A stretch of DNA of 13,194 nucleotides, from assembly GCA_937900565.1 (NCBI GenBank), contig CALCFG010000018.1:1-13194 (forward strand), given 5' to 3'. Positions within the stretch are counted from its first letter, which is position 1, and each line of letters starts with the position of its first letter. The notes beneath the pieces are model-generated. The model saw only the letters and a list, made by a program, of their open reading frames with translations, made no database searches and had not been told where the DNA came from. The position numbers were made by a program, and so were the translations under genes. This stretch comes from an uncultured Erysipelotrichaceae bacterium (GTDB taxonomy: Bacteria > Bacillota_I > Bacilli_A > Erysipelotrichales > Erysipelotrichaceae). Positions 1 to 6,445 of the stretch are shown here, one piece after another.

Positions 1-9
1 TATTATACG

Positions 10-426
10 CTATTTCTCGTCAAAAATCAACCATTTGTTGTGACAGAGCCTTTTTTTTACTTGATGGGCCATTTCTTTTACTGTCATTAAACAGATATCA
101 CTTCCCATATCATTTAATATTTCTGCAACATCAACACATTGATCACTAATTCTTTCCAAATCTGCAAATAAATGCATTAACGCTGAAATATAACGTAAAT
201 CTTTAGCTACAGGTTGTTGTGTAAGTATAATCTTAGCAATTAATTGTTGCACATTCTTTTCACATGTGTCACTGTTGGCTTCATCATCACTAATGCTTTG
301 TAAATCCAAATCTACACCTTTATTCAAAGATGCATCAATAAGATCCACACAATGGTAACTGTACGCCAACATTGACATTAAATAATCTTGGCATTGATTT
401 AATTCTTGTTCTAATCTTAAACGCAT
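10..426 (-). CDS. phoU: PhoU phosphate signalling protein, truncated at the C-terminus
   Basis: PhoU is a cytoplasmic helical-bundle protein that links the Pst transporter to PhoR and restrains the Pho response when phosphate is plentiful. Visible here are the first PhoU repeat, the stretch QQPVAKDLRYI (residues 71-81) and the metal-site motif ERISDQCVDVAE (91-102), matching the family's E-R-I-G-D-x-A-x-N-I-A-E. I start it at the ATG at 426: this gives the usual PhoU opening MRLRLEQEL, has an AGGAAGG Shine-Dalgarno sequence at 437-443, and sits 1 nt after the pstB stop. An in-frame GTG at 459 has no ribosome site and would overlap pstB. The family is usually about 210-220 residues; this frame ends at 138, just after a run of eight A (minus strand). 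The last 12 or so residues do not look like PhoU. The other two frames also close within the first 60 bases, so this is probably a decayed or mis-sequenced gene. The identity is firm; the integrity is not. Confidence 0.85.
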   Translation of the reverse strand: MRLRLEQELNQCQDYLMSMLAYSYHCVDLIDASLNKGVDLDLQSISDDEANSDTCEKNVQQLIAKIILTQQPVAKDLRYISALMHLFADLERISDQCVDVAEILNDMGSDICLMTVKEMAHQVKKRLCHNKWLIFDEK

Positions 427-427
427 A

Positions 428-1183
428 TTATCCAAACCTTCCTGTAATGTAATTTTCACATCGAGGATCTTTAGGATGTGAGAATATTTGTTCAGTTTCT
501 CCCATTTCGATTACTTCACCCATTAAGAAAAATGCTGTTTGATCGGATATACGGGCTGCTTGTTGCATATTATGGGTCACAATAACAATTGTGTATTGAT
601 TGCGTAGTTGAAGAATCAATTCTTCAATTGTATTGGTACTAATCGGGTCTAGGGCACTTGTCGGTTCATCCATTAAAATAACTTTAGGATTCATTGCTAT
701 TGCTCTGGCAATGCACAAGCGTTGTTGTTGTCCACCCGATAATCCCAATGCACTGGAGTGCAAACGATCTTTAACTTCATCGTGTAATCCAACTTGTTTT
801 AATGAATTAACAACAATTTCATTGAGTTTTTGTTTATCCTTTAATCCTTGGCATTTTGGACCATAGGCAATATTGTCATAAATACTCATTGGAAATGGAT
901 TTGGTTTTTGAAAAACCATGCCAACGTTTGTTCTTAAATCCACAACATCGCATTTATTATTAAGAATATCTTGCTTATCATAGATAATTTTCCCTTCAAT
1001 ACGACAATCCTCAATATAATCATTCATACGATTTAAGCACCTTAAAAATGTTGATTTTCCACAACCACTTGGCCCAATAAATGCCACCACCTGGTTTTCT
1101 GGGATATTCATAGAAACATCTTTTAATGCATGATTATCACCATACCATAAATTCAGTTTCTCAATTTCCATACAATAATTCAT
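428..1183 (-). CDS. pstB: Phosphate ABC transporter ATP-binding protein PstB
   Basis: PstB is the cytoplasmic ATPase of the PstSCAB importer and energises phosphate uptake through the PstC/PstA channel. The 251 residues match the usual family length. Walker A is GPSGCGKST (37-45), the Q-loop glutamine lies in MVFQKPNPF (89-97), the ABC signature is LSGGQQQR (148-155), Walker B is VILMDE (168-173) followed by PTSALDP, and the switch histidine is H204 in VTHN. The C-terminus ENYITGRFG is the characteristic PstB ending. An AGGTAGGA ribosome site lies just before the ATG and overlaps the end of pstA, whose stop is 7 nt upstream. phoU begins 1 nt after the pstB stop, so the genes are tightly coupled. 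Confidence 0.97.
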   Translation of the reverse strand: MNYCMEIEKLNLWYGDNHALKDVSMNIPENQVVAFIGPSGCGKSTFLRCLNRMNDYIEDCRIEGKIIYDKQDILNNKCDVVDLRTNVGMVFQKPNPFPMSIYDNIAYGPKCQGLKDKQKLNEIVVNSLKQVGLHDEVKDRLHSSALGLSGGQQQRLCIARAIAMNPKVILMDEPTSALDPISTNTIEELILQLRNQYTIVIVTHNMQQAARISDQTAFFLMGEVIEMGETEQIFSHPKDPRCENYITGRFG

Positions 1184-1190
1184 GTTTTTC

Positions 1191-2393
1191 CTACCTTACT
1201 TGATAACGTTTAATCATTGTTTTAACACACAAATTAATCACTAGCACCAACGCTAGAATAATCAATGAAATTGCGGATGCTAATTGATAATTGGGTTGTT
1301 CACCTGACATAATTGAATAAATCATTAATGACAATGAAGTTCCTTGTGATAAAAAACTTGGATTATCCACAATGACAGTACTGGTCGTATAAACAAGGGC
1401 TGCACTTTCACCAATTACCCGACCAATCCCAAGCAAAACACCCGTCAATATTCCATTTAATGCACACGGCAATACAACTTTAATAATTGTTTGCGTCTTC
1501 GTTGCACCAAGTGATAACGACCCATCTTTTAATGCTTGTGGGACTGTTTTTAAAGCTTCTTCAGTATTGGCAATAATGGTTGGCAACAAAATAATAGCTA
1601 ATGTCATCCCACCTAACAATACCGACGTACTTTTAGCGCCCATAAGCGCAGTAATCGGGAATAATACAGTAACTCCCATCAACCCATAAATAATACTTGG
1701 GATCCCCGTTAATGTGTTAATTCCTTGGCGAATTAAAGCACTGAACTTATTTTTTGGCGCATATTCATTTAAATAAATTGCAGCCAATATTCCTACTGGT
1801 ATCGCAAAACACATACTAATAATAATTAACATGAAAGTTACCACAATACTGCCTCGGATTCCTCCACCCATTGTTTGATATGAAATCGAAGTTAACGTAT
1901 TGCTTGGATCATCCAGATAACTCACTAAAGTGGCAGCATCCTTCATTTTTTCTTTACTTAAAAATTGTTGGTTACCTTCATTATCTAAATAATATAAAGA
2001 AGCAATACTGCTGCCTTCACTTAAACTTACCGTTTTATTATTATCGCCAGCGATTAAACTTTGCATATTTAATAAAGGGGAATCTAAATCAATTGATTCC
2101 ACTTGAATAATGGCTTTCTTATTCACATTGGTGCTATCTGAAAAGACAACACCATAGCGCGAAGAGCAAGCACTTTCTGCGTAATTTGAGCAATCAAATG
2201 TTTCATCACTCAATTCAGTAACTTGAGCATTCATAGTACTTACGGCATAATTACTGCTAATTAAATGCCAATTGATGCTACTGATTCCAGTTTTAAGCAA
2301 GTAAATTAAGATCATTGCCAATACCGAAACAGCAATAAATGCGCTAACATACGTAATTCCATTCAATAATCGATCTTTTGTTTTACGCTTCAT
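1191..2393 (-). CDS. pstA: Phosphate ABC transporter permease PstA with an enlarged external loop
   Basis: PstA is one of the two membrane subunits that form the phosphate channel. I start it at the ATG at 2393, which has AGGTAG about 7 nt upstream; a GTG two codons earlier (2399) is possible. The start lies inside the last codons of pstC (11-bp overlap), which suggests translational coupling. Numbering from the ATG, there is one membrane span at about 13-34, then a long hydrophilic stretch at about 35-180, then the conserved core beginning GGGIRGSIVVTF, with four or five more spans. The cytoplasmic EAA loop that contacts PstB is about 278-318 (EEALKTVPQAL, SLSLGATKTQ). At 400 residues it is about 100 longer than typical Gram-positive PstA proteins. 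The excess is all in the external loop, which carries two cysteines 8 residues apart (C68, C76). The permease core looks intact. Confidence 0.95.
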   Translation of the reverse strand: MKRKTKDRLLNGITYVSAFIAVSVLAMILIYLLKTGISSINWHLISSNYAVSTMNAQVTELSDETFDCSNYAESACSSRYGVVFSDSTNVNKKAIIQVESIDLDSPLLNMQSLIAGDNNKTVSLSEGSSIASLYYLDNEGNQQFLSKEKMKDAATLVSYLDDPSNTLTSISYQTMGGGIRGSIVVTFMLIIISMCFAIPVGILAAIYLNEYAPKNKFSALIRQGINTLTGIPSIIYGLMGVTVLFPITALMGAKSTSVLLGGMTLAIILLPTIIANTEEALKTVPQALKDGSLSLGATKTQTIIKVVLPCALNGILTGVLLGIGRVIGESAALVYTTSTVIVDNPSFLSQGTSLSLMIYSIMSGEQPNYQLASAISLIILALVLVINLCVKTMIKRYQVR

Positions 2394-3306
2394 AACCACT
2401 ACCTATCCGTTTTTTAATGGCATTTAAAATACCGTTACTGACAAATATCAATACAATTAACACCAAACCGACTGAGAAACGGATATCATAATCCAAACCA
2501 CTGGTTTCTTTTAATCCAACTAACATTGTTGAGGTTAATGTTCGTGTTATATCAAATAGATTAAATGTTGGACCAAACAATTTGTTCCCAGCAACCATTG
2601 CCACAGCACTCGCTTCACCAAACGCTCTTCCTAAACCTAAAATAGCGCCTGCAAAGATACCACTTTTCGCACTGGTTAATATAATTTTAAAATTGGTTTG
2701 AGTTACTGTTGCTCCAAGGGCAAGGGACGCTTGTTCTAAATTGATATCCACTGCTTTAATGGCTGTCACACTCATGCTTGTTAATGTTGGAAATATCATA
2801 ATAGCCAACACTAAGATAACTGCCAATAGACTTGACCCACCATAGGTTGTAACGGAAAACATTGTCGCAAGATTTGCTACTGCTTGACAAATAACCCCTG
2901 AAGCAAAAACGCCATAAACAACACTTGGAATGGACGCCAATAATTCAATGACACTTTCGATTATATGACCTAATTTTTTAGGGGCAATTTTAACAATAAA
3001 TAAAGCAGTTAATACAGAAATTGGAAAAGCAATAAATAGAGCTGCCACACAAGCGATGATTGTATTAATAATAATAAATCCAACGCCATAAACACCTTGG
3101 TCTTGGCGATACGTATTTCCAACCAAAAATGACCAAACGTTTTGTTGTCCATAGGCATAATTTGGTAAGAAAGGTGCTATCCCTTTAATGACTATAAAGA
3201 CAACAATGATGCAAATAAAGCTAGCTGACAACAAGGCCATTGCTTTCGTTAAGCTTTTAAAACTCTTGTCAGCTAGCTTTTTAAATTTCAAATGTTTTGG
3301 GTGCAT
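2383..3306 (-). CDS. pstC: Phosphate ABC transporter permease PstC
   Basis: PstC pairs with PstA to form the phosphate translocation pathway. The 307 residues are normal for the family. A basic N-terminus is followed by a first span at about 22-42, an external segment, then the inner-membrane permease core with spans at about 75-105, 120-145, 158-178, 215-238 and 278-298. The EAA loop for PstB contact is about 181-226 (EQASLALGATVTQTNF), followed by GLGRAFGEASAVAMVAGN, a highly conserved PstC segment. The ATG shares one base with the pstS stop (TAATG), and the 3' end overlaps pstA, so pstS, pstC and pstA are translationally linked. No good Shine-Dalgarno sequence precedes the ATG, which fits reinitiation from pstS. 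A strong inverted repeat lies within the first 30 codons and is listed separately. Confidence 0.96.
   Translation of the reverse strand: MHPKHLKFKKLADKSFKSLTKAMALLSASFICIIVVFIVIKGIAPFLPNYAYGQQNVWSFLVGNTYRQDQGVYGVGFIIINTIIACVAALFIAFPISVLTALFIVKIAPKKLGHIIESVIELLASIPSVVYGVFASGVICQAVANLATMFSVTTYGGSSLLAVILVLAIMIFPTLTSMSVTAIKAVDINLEQASLALGATVTQTNFKIILTSAKSGIFAGAILGLGRAFGEASAVAMVAGNKLFGPTFNLFDITRTLTSTMLVGLKETSGLDYDIRFSVGLVLIVLIFVSNGILNAIKKRIGSGYEA
3217..3280 (-). repeat. 15-bp perfect inverted repeat inside the start of pstC
   Basis: The arms are 3217-3231 (AAAGCTAGCTGACAA) and 3266-3280 (its exact complement), separated by 34 nt. In the mRNA this would form a long hairpin starting 26 nt after the A of the pstC ATG, within codons 9-30. 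A 15-bp perfect match at this distance is unlikely by chance. It could act as an mRNA stability or translation element between pstS and the permease genes; that role is inferred. Confidence 0.7.
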
Positions 3307-4259
3307 TATTGCACGTCAGCAAAAGAAAGGATAGCACCTGTATAAATTTGATTTAATTGTTGAGCAGTAATATTTGTCAATGCATTGGCTTTGTTAACCA
3401 CCGCTACCACTGCATCCAAACAAAATTGACCATTTCCCAATCCATCGCTTACTGTTTCTTCATCTTTAAATGCACGTGATGCAAAACCGATATCAATAGC
3501 ATTAGGACCATCTTTTTCATCACCTAAAGTACGTTTAAACGCATCTGAAGAGCCTGTTTGATTCATTGCAAAATTAACATTACCTGCTAATGGTGCAAAG
3601 CTTTCTAACGCTGCTTTAATGCAATGTTCTACGGAAGTAGATCCACCAGTACGAATTGTTAAACCACTATTATCTTGATTTAACACAGGGTAATTTGCCG
3701 CAATTTCTGACCAAGGTTTAGCATTGCTATCATCGACAATCCCACCATTTTCACTAATAACTGCCATACCTTCTTGGCTTAATGAAATGTAATCAATAAA
3801 AGCTAATACTAATTGTTTTAAATCTTCACTTTCATATTCCGCTCTTAATGCATAGTTGAATGGTCGTTGTAATTTATAGCTACCATCCAATACAGTTTCT
3901 TTTGAAGCTTCAACACCTTCGAAATTCAATGCTTTAATATTATTTGCTTCAAAATCAGTTGTTAAGGATGTATATCCAATACCCGCAGTATCCGCACCAA
4001 CGCGTGTCGCCATATCTCCATTGCTGCTAACTTCAGAAGCACTCGAAGTTAATTGATCGCTTTCCATTCCAACCCCTTTTTCAAATGCTTCACGAGTACC
4101 AGAACTTGAATCACGTGTATACACATGGATTGTAGTATCACTTGTTGAAGTACTTGCAGAGGCACTTGGACTCGTTGTTGTACTTGTACCAGTACTTGTG
4201 GAACATCCTACCAAGCTCATCATTAATAAACCTGTTAAACCAATTTTAGTTAATTTCAT
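3306..4259 (-). CDS. pstS: Phosphate-binding lipoprotein PstS, halves in permuted order
   Basis: PstS captures phosphate outside the membrane and delivers it to PstC/PstA. The start has a lipoprotein signal peptide with lipobox LVGC (C19), followed by a Ser/Thr-rich tether at about 20-41. Residues 43-175 resemble the C-terminal half of ordinary PstS: TRDSSSGTREAF (48-59, the R...SGT phosphate-binding segment), AGIGYTSL (92-99), LQRPFNYALR (130-139), FIDYISLSQEGMAVI (154-168). Residues 199-317 resemble the N-terminal half: RTGGSTSVEHCI (203-214), GSSDAFKR (236-243), DIGFASR (256-262), LDAVVAVVNK (281-290), LNQIYTGAILSFADV (302-316). So the halves occur in swapped order, each once. Total length is normal. 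It leads the operon with an AAGGAG ribosome site at 4270-4275, ten nt from the ATG. The role is secure because the gene sits directly before pstCAB. Confidence 0.95.
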   Translation of the reverse strand: MKLTKIGLTGLLMMSLVGCSTSTGTSTTTSPSASASTSTSDTTIHVYTRDSSSGTREAFEKGVGMESDQLTSSASEVSSNGDMATRVGADTAGIGYTSLTTDFEANNIKALNFEGVEASKETVLDGSYKLQRPFNYALRAEYESEDLKQLVLAFIDYISLSQEGMAVISENGGIVDDSNAKPWSEIAANYPVLNQDNSGLTIRTGGSTSVEHCIKAALESFAPLAGNVNFAMNQTGSSDAFKRTLGDEKDGPNAIDIGFASRAFKDEETVSDGLGNGQFCLDAVVAVVNKANALTNITAQQLNQIYTGAILSFADVQ

Positions 4260-4275
4260 GTTTTCTTTTCTCCTT

Positions 4276-4288
4276 GTAGCCTTGCTAC
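4276..4288 (-). other. Small hairpin in the pstS leader
   Basis: GTAGC and GCTAC form a 5-bp stem with a 3-nt loop, directly upstream of the pstS AAGGAG site. It may protect the 5' end or have no function. The match is short, so confidence is low. Confidence 0.3.
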
Positions 4289-4295
4289 GTCTTTT

Positions 4296-4351
4296 ACTTT
4301 AAACAGGTTATGTTAAATCCATGTAAAGCGAATTGTTAAATGTTTGTTAAA
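4296..4351 (-). promoter_or_regulatory. PhoP-box-like direct repeats and promoter of the pst operon
   Basis: Reading toward pstS, the repeats are TTTAACA (4351-4345), TTTAACA (4340-4334), CTTTACA (4328-4322) and TTTAACA (4317-4311). Successive starts are 11, 12 and 11 nt apart, so all lie on one face of the helix. This matches the Bacillus PhoP box, a TTAACA-type repeat with about 11-nt spacing that usually occurs four times. A weak -10 such as TTTAAA or TAAAGT follows at about 4296-4303. No good -35 is visible, as expected for a promoter that needs an activator. The repeats are seen directly; PhoP binding is inferred. Confidence 0.75.
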
Positions 4352-4358
4352 TATACAA

Positions 4359-4386
4359 AACTCCATCGGAATTAACCGATGGAGTT
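4359..4386 (-). terminator. Rho-independent terminator after rubrerythrin
   Basis: A perfect 11-bp stem (AACTCCATCGG with CCGATGGAGTT) and a 6-nt loop lie 16 nt beyond the rubrerythrin stop. On the minus strand the stem is followed by TTTTGTATATTT. It separates the perR-rbr operon from the pst promoter. Confidence 0.88.
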
Positions 4387-4401
4387 ACGCTGTTTAATCA
4401 A

Positions 4402-4941
4402 TTAATAATTTTCTTTTTTAACTTCAAAGAAAGATTTTGCATATCCACATAATGGACATAATGCAGGTGCTTGTTTAGCTTCTAAAGTGTATCCACAAAC
4501 ACGGCATTGCCATACAACTGGTTCGTCTTTAACAAAGACTTTACTTGTATCCACATTATTTTTTAATGTGTTATAACGATCTTCATGTTGTTTTTCAATG
4601 GCAGCAACCATGCGCATTTGAGCAGCGATACGAGTAAAACCTTCTTCATCCGCTTCTTTTGCCATACGATCATACATATCTGTCCATTCGTAATTTTCAC
4701 CTTCAGCTGCCATTTTTAAGCATTCGCTAGTTGTAGGAATTTCTCCACCGTTTAATGCTTTGAACCATAAGTAAGCATGTTCTTGTTCATTACGCGCTGT
4801 TTCTTCAAAAATTTCAGCGATTTGTTCCATACCTTCTTCACGTGCTTTCATTGCAAAGTAAGTGTATTTATTACGTGCTTGACTTTCCCCTGCAAATGCA
4901 TCTTGTAAATTCTTTTCTGTTTTGCTACCTTTTAATTCCAT
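4402..4941 (-). CDS. rbr: Rubrerythrin (peroxide-scavenging diiron protein)
   Basis: Rubrerythrin is a cytoplasmic NADH-linked peroxidase of anaerobes: electrons pass through a rubredoxin-type iron to a diiron site that reduces hydrogen peroxide. The 179 residues are slightly shorter than typical. The N-terminal four-helix bundle (about 1-135) carries ligand motifs E19 in AGESQARNKY, EQEH (52-55), EADEEGF (96-102) and EKQH (116-119). The C-terminal rubredoxin-like knuckle has CRVC (146-149) and CPLC (162-165), with the usual short spacing. The ATG lies within the last codons of the upstream regulator (10-bp overlap), with AAGGATGG as its ribosome site, so the two are one operon. Pairing with a PerR-like repressor implies peroxide-inducible expression. 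The family call is very secure; in vivo activity is inferred. Confidence 0.97.
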   Translation of the reverse strand: MELKGSKTEKNLQDAFAGESQARNKYTYFAMKAREEGMEQIAEIFEETARNEQEHAYLWFKALNGGEIPTTSECLKMAAEGENYEWTDMYDRMAKEADEEGFTRIAAQMRMVAAIEKQHEDRYNTLKNNVDTSKVFVKDEPVVWQCRVCGYTLEAKQAPALCPLCGYAKSFFEVKKENY

Positions 4942-5330
4942 TTGTTTTTACCATCCTTTTCTTTACATTTTTGACAAGTACCAATTAAGGTGACGCTTAA
5001 CTGCTCCACATCAAGATTGTACTTTTGTTCACTAATTTTCTTAATGATATCATCCAAATCGGATAAATCAATGATTTCATGACAATCTTTACAAATAAAA
5101 TGAGCATGTGGTGTTAACGTACCATCATAGATTACTTCATTATTAACTGAAGTAAAGTAAGATAATTCATTGTTTTGCACCAAAGCGTTTAATGTGCGAT
5201 ATACCGTAGCTAATGAAATTGTTTCCTGATCAGCATTAACGCAATCATAGACTTGCTTGGCACTCATGTGTACTTTTTTACCGACAATAACATCTTTTAT
5301 ACGTTGTCGTTGCTTTGTGTTGCGTTGCAT
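4932..5330 (-). CDS. perR: Fur-family repressor, PerR-like
   Basis: This is a dimeric metal-dependent DNA-binding repressor, probably sensing peroxide by metal-catalysed oxidation. An N-terminal winged helix (about 5-60) includes the recognition segment ISLATVYRTLNAL (38-50). The C-terminal part has the metal-binding run PHAHFICKDC (74-83) and a structural zinc site formed by C80/C83 and C119/C122. D69 and H75/H77 are placed like the PerR regulatory ligands, but I cannot separate PerR from Fur or Zur with certainty. The adjacent rubrerythrin favours PerR. The 132 residues are a little short for the family. Translation starts at an ATG with AGGTGG upstream. The promoter contains a Fur-type palindrome, so autoregulation and co-regulation of rbr are likely. 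Confidence 0.9.
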   Translation of the reverse strand: MQRNTKQRQRIKDVIVGKKVHMSAKQVYDCVNADQETISLATVYRTLNALVQNNELSYFTSVNNEVIYDGTLTPHAHFICKDCHEIIDLSDLDDIIKKISEQKYNLDVEQLSVTLIGTCQKCKEKDGKNKWN

Positions 5331-5357
5331 ATCCCACCACCTTTCACTTGTACTTTA

Positions 5358-5390
5358 AGTATATCCTTATTGAGAATGATTTGCAATAAG
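5358..5390 (-). promoter_or_regulatory. perR-rbr promoter with overlapping Fur/PerR operator
   Basis: On the minus strand, -35 TTGCAA (5381-5386), a 17-nt spacer and -10 TATACT (5358-5363) form a good sigma-A promoter. A 25-bp imperfect palindrome at 5366-5390 has arms CTTATTG and CAATAAG. It covers the -35 and spacer. Its core TGCAAAT-C-ATTCTCA matches 11 of 14 positions of the 7-1-7 Fur box TGATAAT-N-ATTATCA. Binding here would block polymerase, which fits autorepression. Confidence 0.85.
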
Positions 5391-5424
5391 AAATCAAAAG
5401 AAAAGCATCTGATGATTCAGATGC
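5391..5424 (-). terminator. Rho-independent terminator after gtrB-like gene
   Basis: An 8-bp stem (GCATCTGA with TCAGATGC, 5405-5424) and a 4-nt loop begin 5 nt after the stop. On the minus strand the stem is followed by TTTTCTTTTGATTT. The T-tract abuts the perR operator. Confidence 0.85.
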
Positions 5425-5429
5425 CGAAA

Positions 5430-6398
5430 TTAATAGTCAGAAAATACATCATGAGTTACCGTATTGTCTTCAAAGATATACCGAGGTCTATGTTTACTTT
5501 CCATATATAATTTACCAATATATTCGCCCAATACCCCTATGCATAGCAACTGAATACCGGATACAAAACACATAATGGCCACCATACTCGTCCAGCCAGT
5601 TACTGTACTTCCAACAAAATAAGTAATCAATGACCATATTAATCCAACAAAAGATATACCTGATATTACGATTCCAATCAATGATATCAAATGCAATGGC
5701 TTAACCGATAACGACGTAATTCCATCAATAGCTAAACCCATCATTTTACCCAATGGATAATGTGACTCACCAGCTACACGTTTTTCCCGACTATAATAAA
5801 CCGAATCACTCTTAAATCCAACTAAAGGAACCAATCCCCTTAGGAATAGATTAACTTCTGGATAATGGGATAATTCATTTAACACCTTACTGGAAAGTAA
5901 TCGATAATCAGCATGGTTATAAACAACATTGGCTCCCATCGAATTTAAAAACTTATAAAACCCTTGCGCAGTTGTACGTTTAAACCATGTATCAGTTGCC
6001 CGATCATTTCTAACCCCATAAACCACTTCACATCCATGCATGTATTTATCCACCATTTCATCCATGGCATGAATATCATCTTGCCCATCACAATCAATGC
6101 TAATGGTAAAATCGGCATGATCTTTTGCAAACATCAACCCACCTAACACCACATTTTGATGCCCTCGATTACGGGAGCCTTTAAGCCCTTGGTATCTAGA
6201 ATTACTGTGAGCTAATGATGCAATAATTGACCACGTTGTGTCTTTACTTCCATCGTCACAAAATAAAATAAAACTTTCTTCACTCAAATCATATTTATCG
6301 ATCAATAAATTTAATTGATCTAAAAATAATGGAGCCGTTATTGGTAAAACCGCTTGTTCATTGTAACAAGGAATAACGATTGCTAATTTTTGTTTCAT
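5430..6398 (-). CDS. GtrB-like polyprenyl-phosphate glycosyltransferase (GT2)
   Basis: This is a membrane-bound family-2 glycosyltransferase that most likely moves a hexose from a nucleotide sugar to undecaprenyl phosphate at the inner face of the membrane. The GT-A domain (about 1-225) opens with MKQKLAIVIPCYNE and has DDGSKD (48-53), the metal-binding DCDGQDD (102-108), and the family segment REKRVAGESHYPLGK (204-218), followed by the conserved S-V-K-P-L turn (231-235). Two membrane spans follow at about 236-260 and 270-292, typical of GtrB/CsbB/DPM1-like enzymes. The 322 residues are normal. I start at the ATG at 6398; the frame stays open upstream by chance, but that part lies in the divergent promoter. 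The sugar is unknown. It faces a GT-C-like membrane protein across a 54-bp gap, its probable partner. Confidence 0.92.
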   Translation of the reverse strand: MKQKLAIVIPCYNEQAVLPITAPLFLDQLNLLIDKYDLSEESFILFCDDGSKDTTWSIIASLAHSNSRYQGLKGSRNRGHQNVVLGGLMFAKDHADFTISIDCDGQDDIHAMDEMVDKYMHGCEVVYGVRNDRATDTWFKRTTAQGFYKFLNSMGANVVYNHADYRLLSSKVLNELSHYPEVNLFLRGLVPLVGFKSDSVYYSREKRVAGESHYPLGKMMGLAIDGITSLSVKPLHLISLIGIVISGISFVGLIWSLITYFVGSTVTGWTSMVAIMCFVSGIQLLCIGVLGEYIGKLYMESKHRPRYIFEDNTVTHDVFSDY

Positions 6399-6404
6399 AG
6401 AATC

Positions 6405-6410
6405 ATTATA
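6405..6410 (-). promoter_or_regulatory. -10 box of gtrB-like gene, 6 nt from ATG
   Basis: A consensus TATAAT on the minus strand ends 6 nt before the ATG at 6398. Transcription would start at or next to the start codon. There is no Shine-Dalgarno sequence. The -35 is poor (nothing close to TTGACA at 16-18 nt). Confidence 0.6.
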
Positions 6411-6416
6411 CAATAT

Positions 6417-6445
6417 TTCACATTGGTTAACATTTACTTTAAAAT
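6417..6445 (+). promoter_or_regulatory. Promoter of the GT-C-like gene, 7 nt from ATG
   Basis: TTCACA (6417-6422, five of six to TTGACA), a 17-nt spacer and TAAAAT (6440-6445) form a good sigma-A promoter. Only 7 nt separate the -10 from the ATG at 6453 and no ribosome site is present, so the mRNA is probably leaderless. Confidence 0.7.

Noticed and set aside
19..21. TGA read as tryptophan (alternative genetic code) in phoU
   Set aside because: All other genes in the window read well with the standard code and need no TGA suppression, and the TGA lies in a shifted frame anyway.
51..58. Programmed -1 frameshift at the A8 run to extend PhoU
   Set aside because: The run is slippery, but the -1 frame ends at a TGA after only about nine further codons, so slippage would not give a complete PhoU.
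3306..4259. PstS as a frameshifted or chimeric gene
   Set aside because: The frame is open from signal peptide to stop, each half is present once, the total length is normal, and the pstC start overlaps the stop as in a functional operon. Permutation explains it better.
4311..4351. Short CRISPR-like or tandem repeat array
   Set aside because: The 7-bp repeats with 4-5 bp spacers are far too short for CRISPR. The position before pstS and the TTTAACA content fit a PhoP box.
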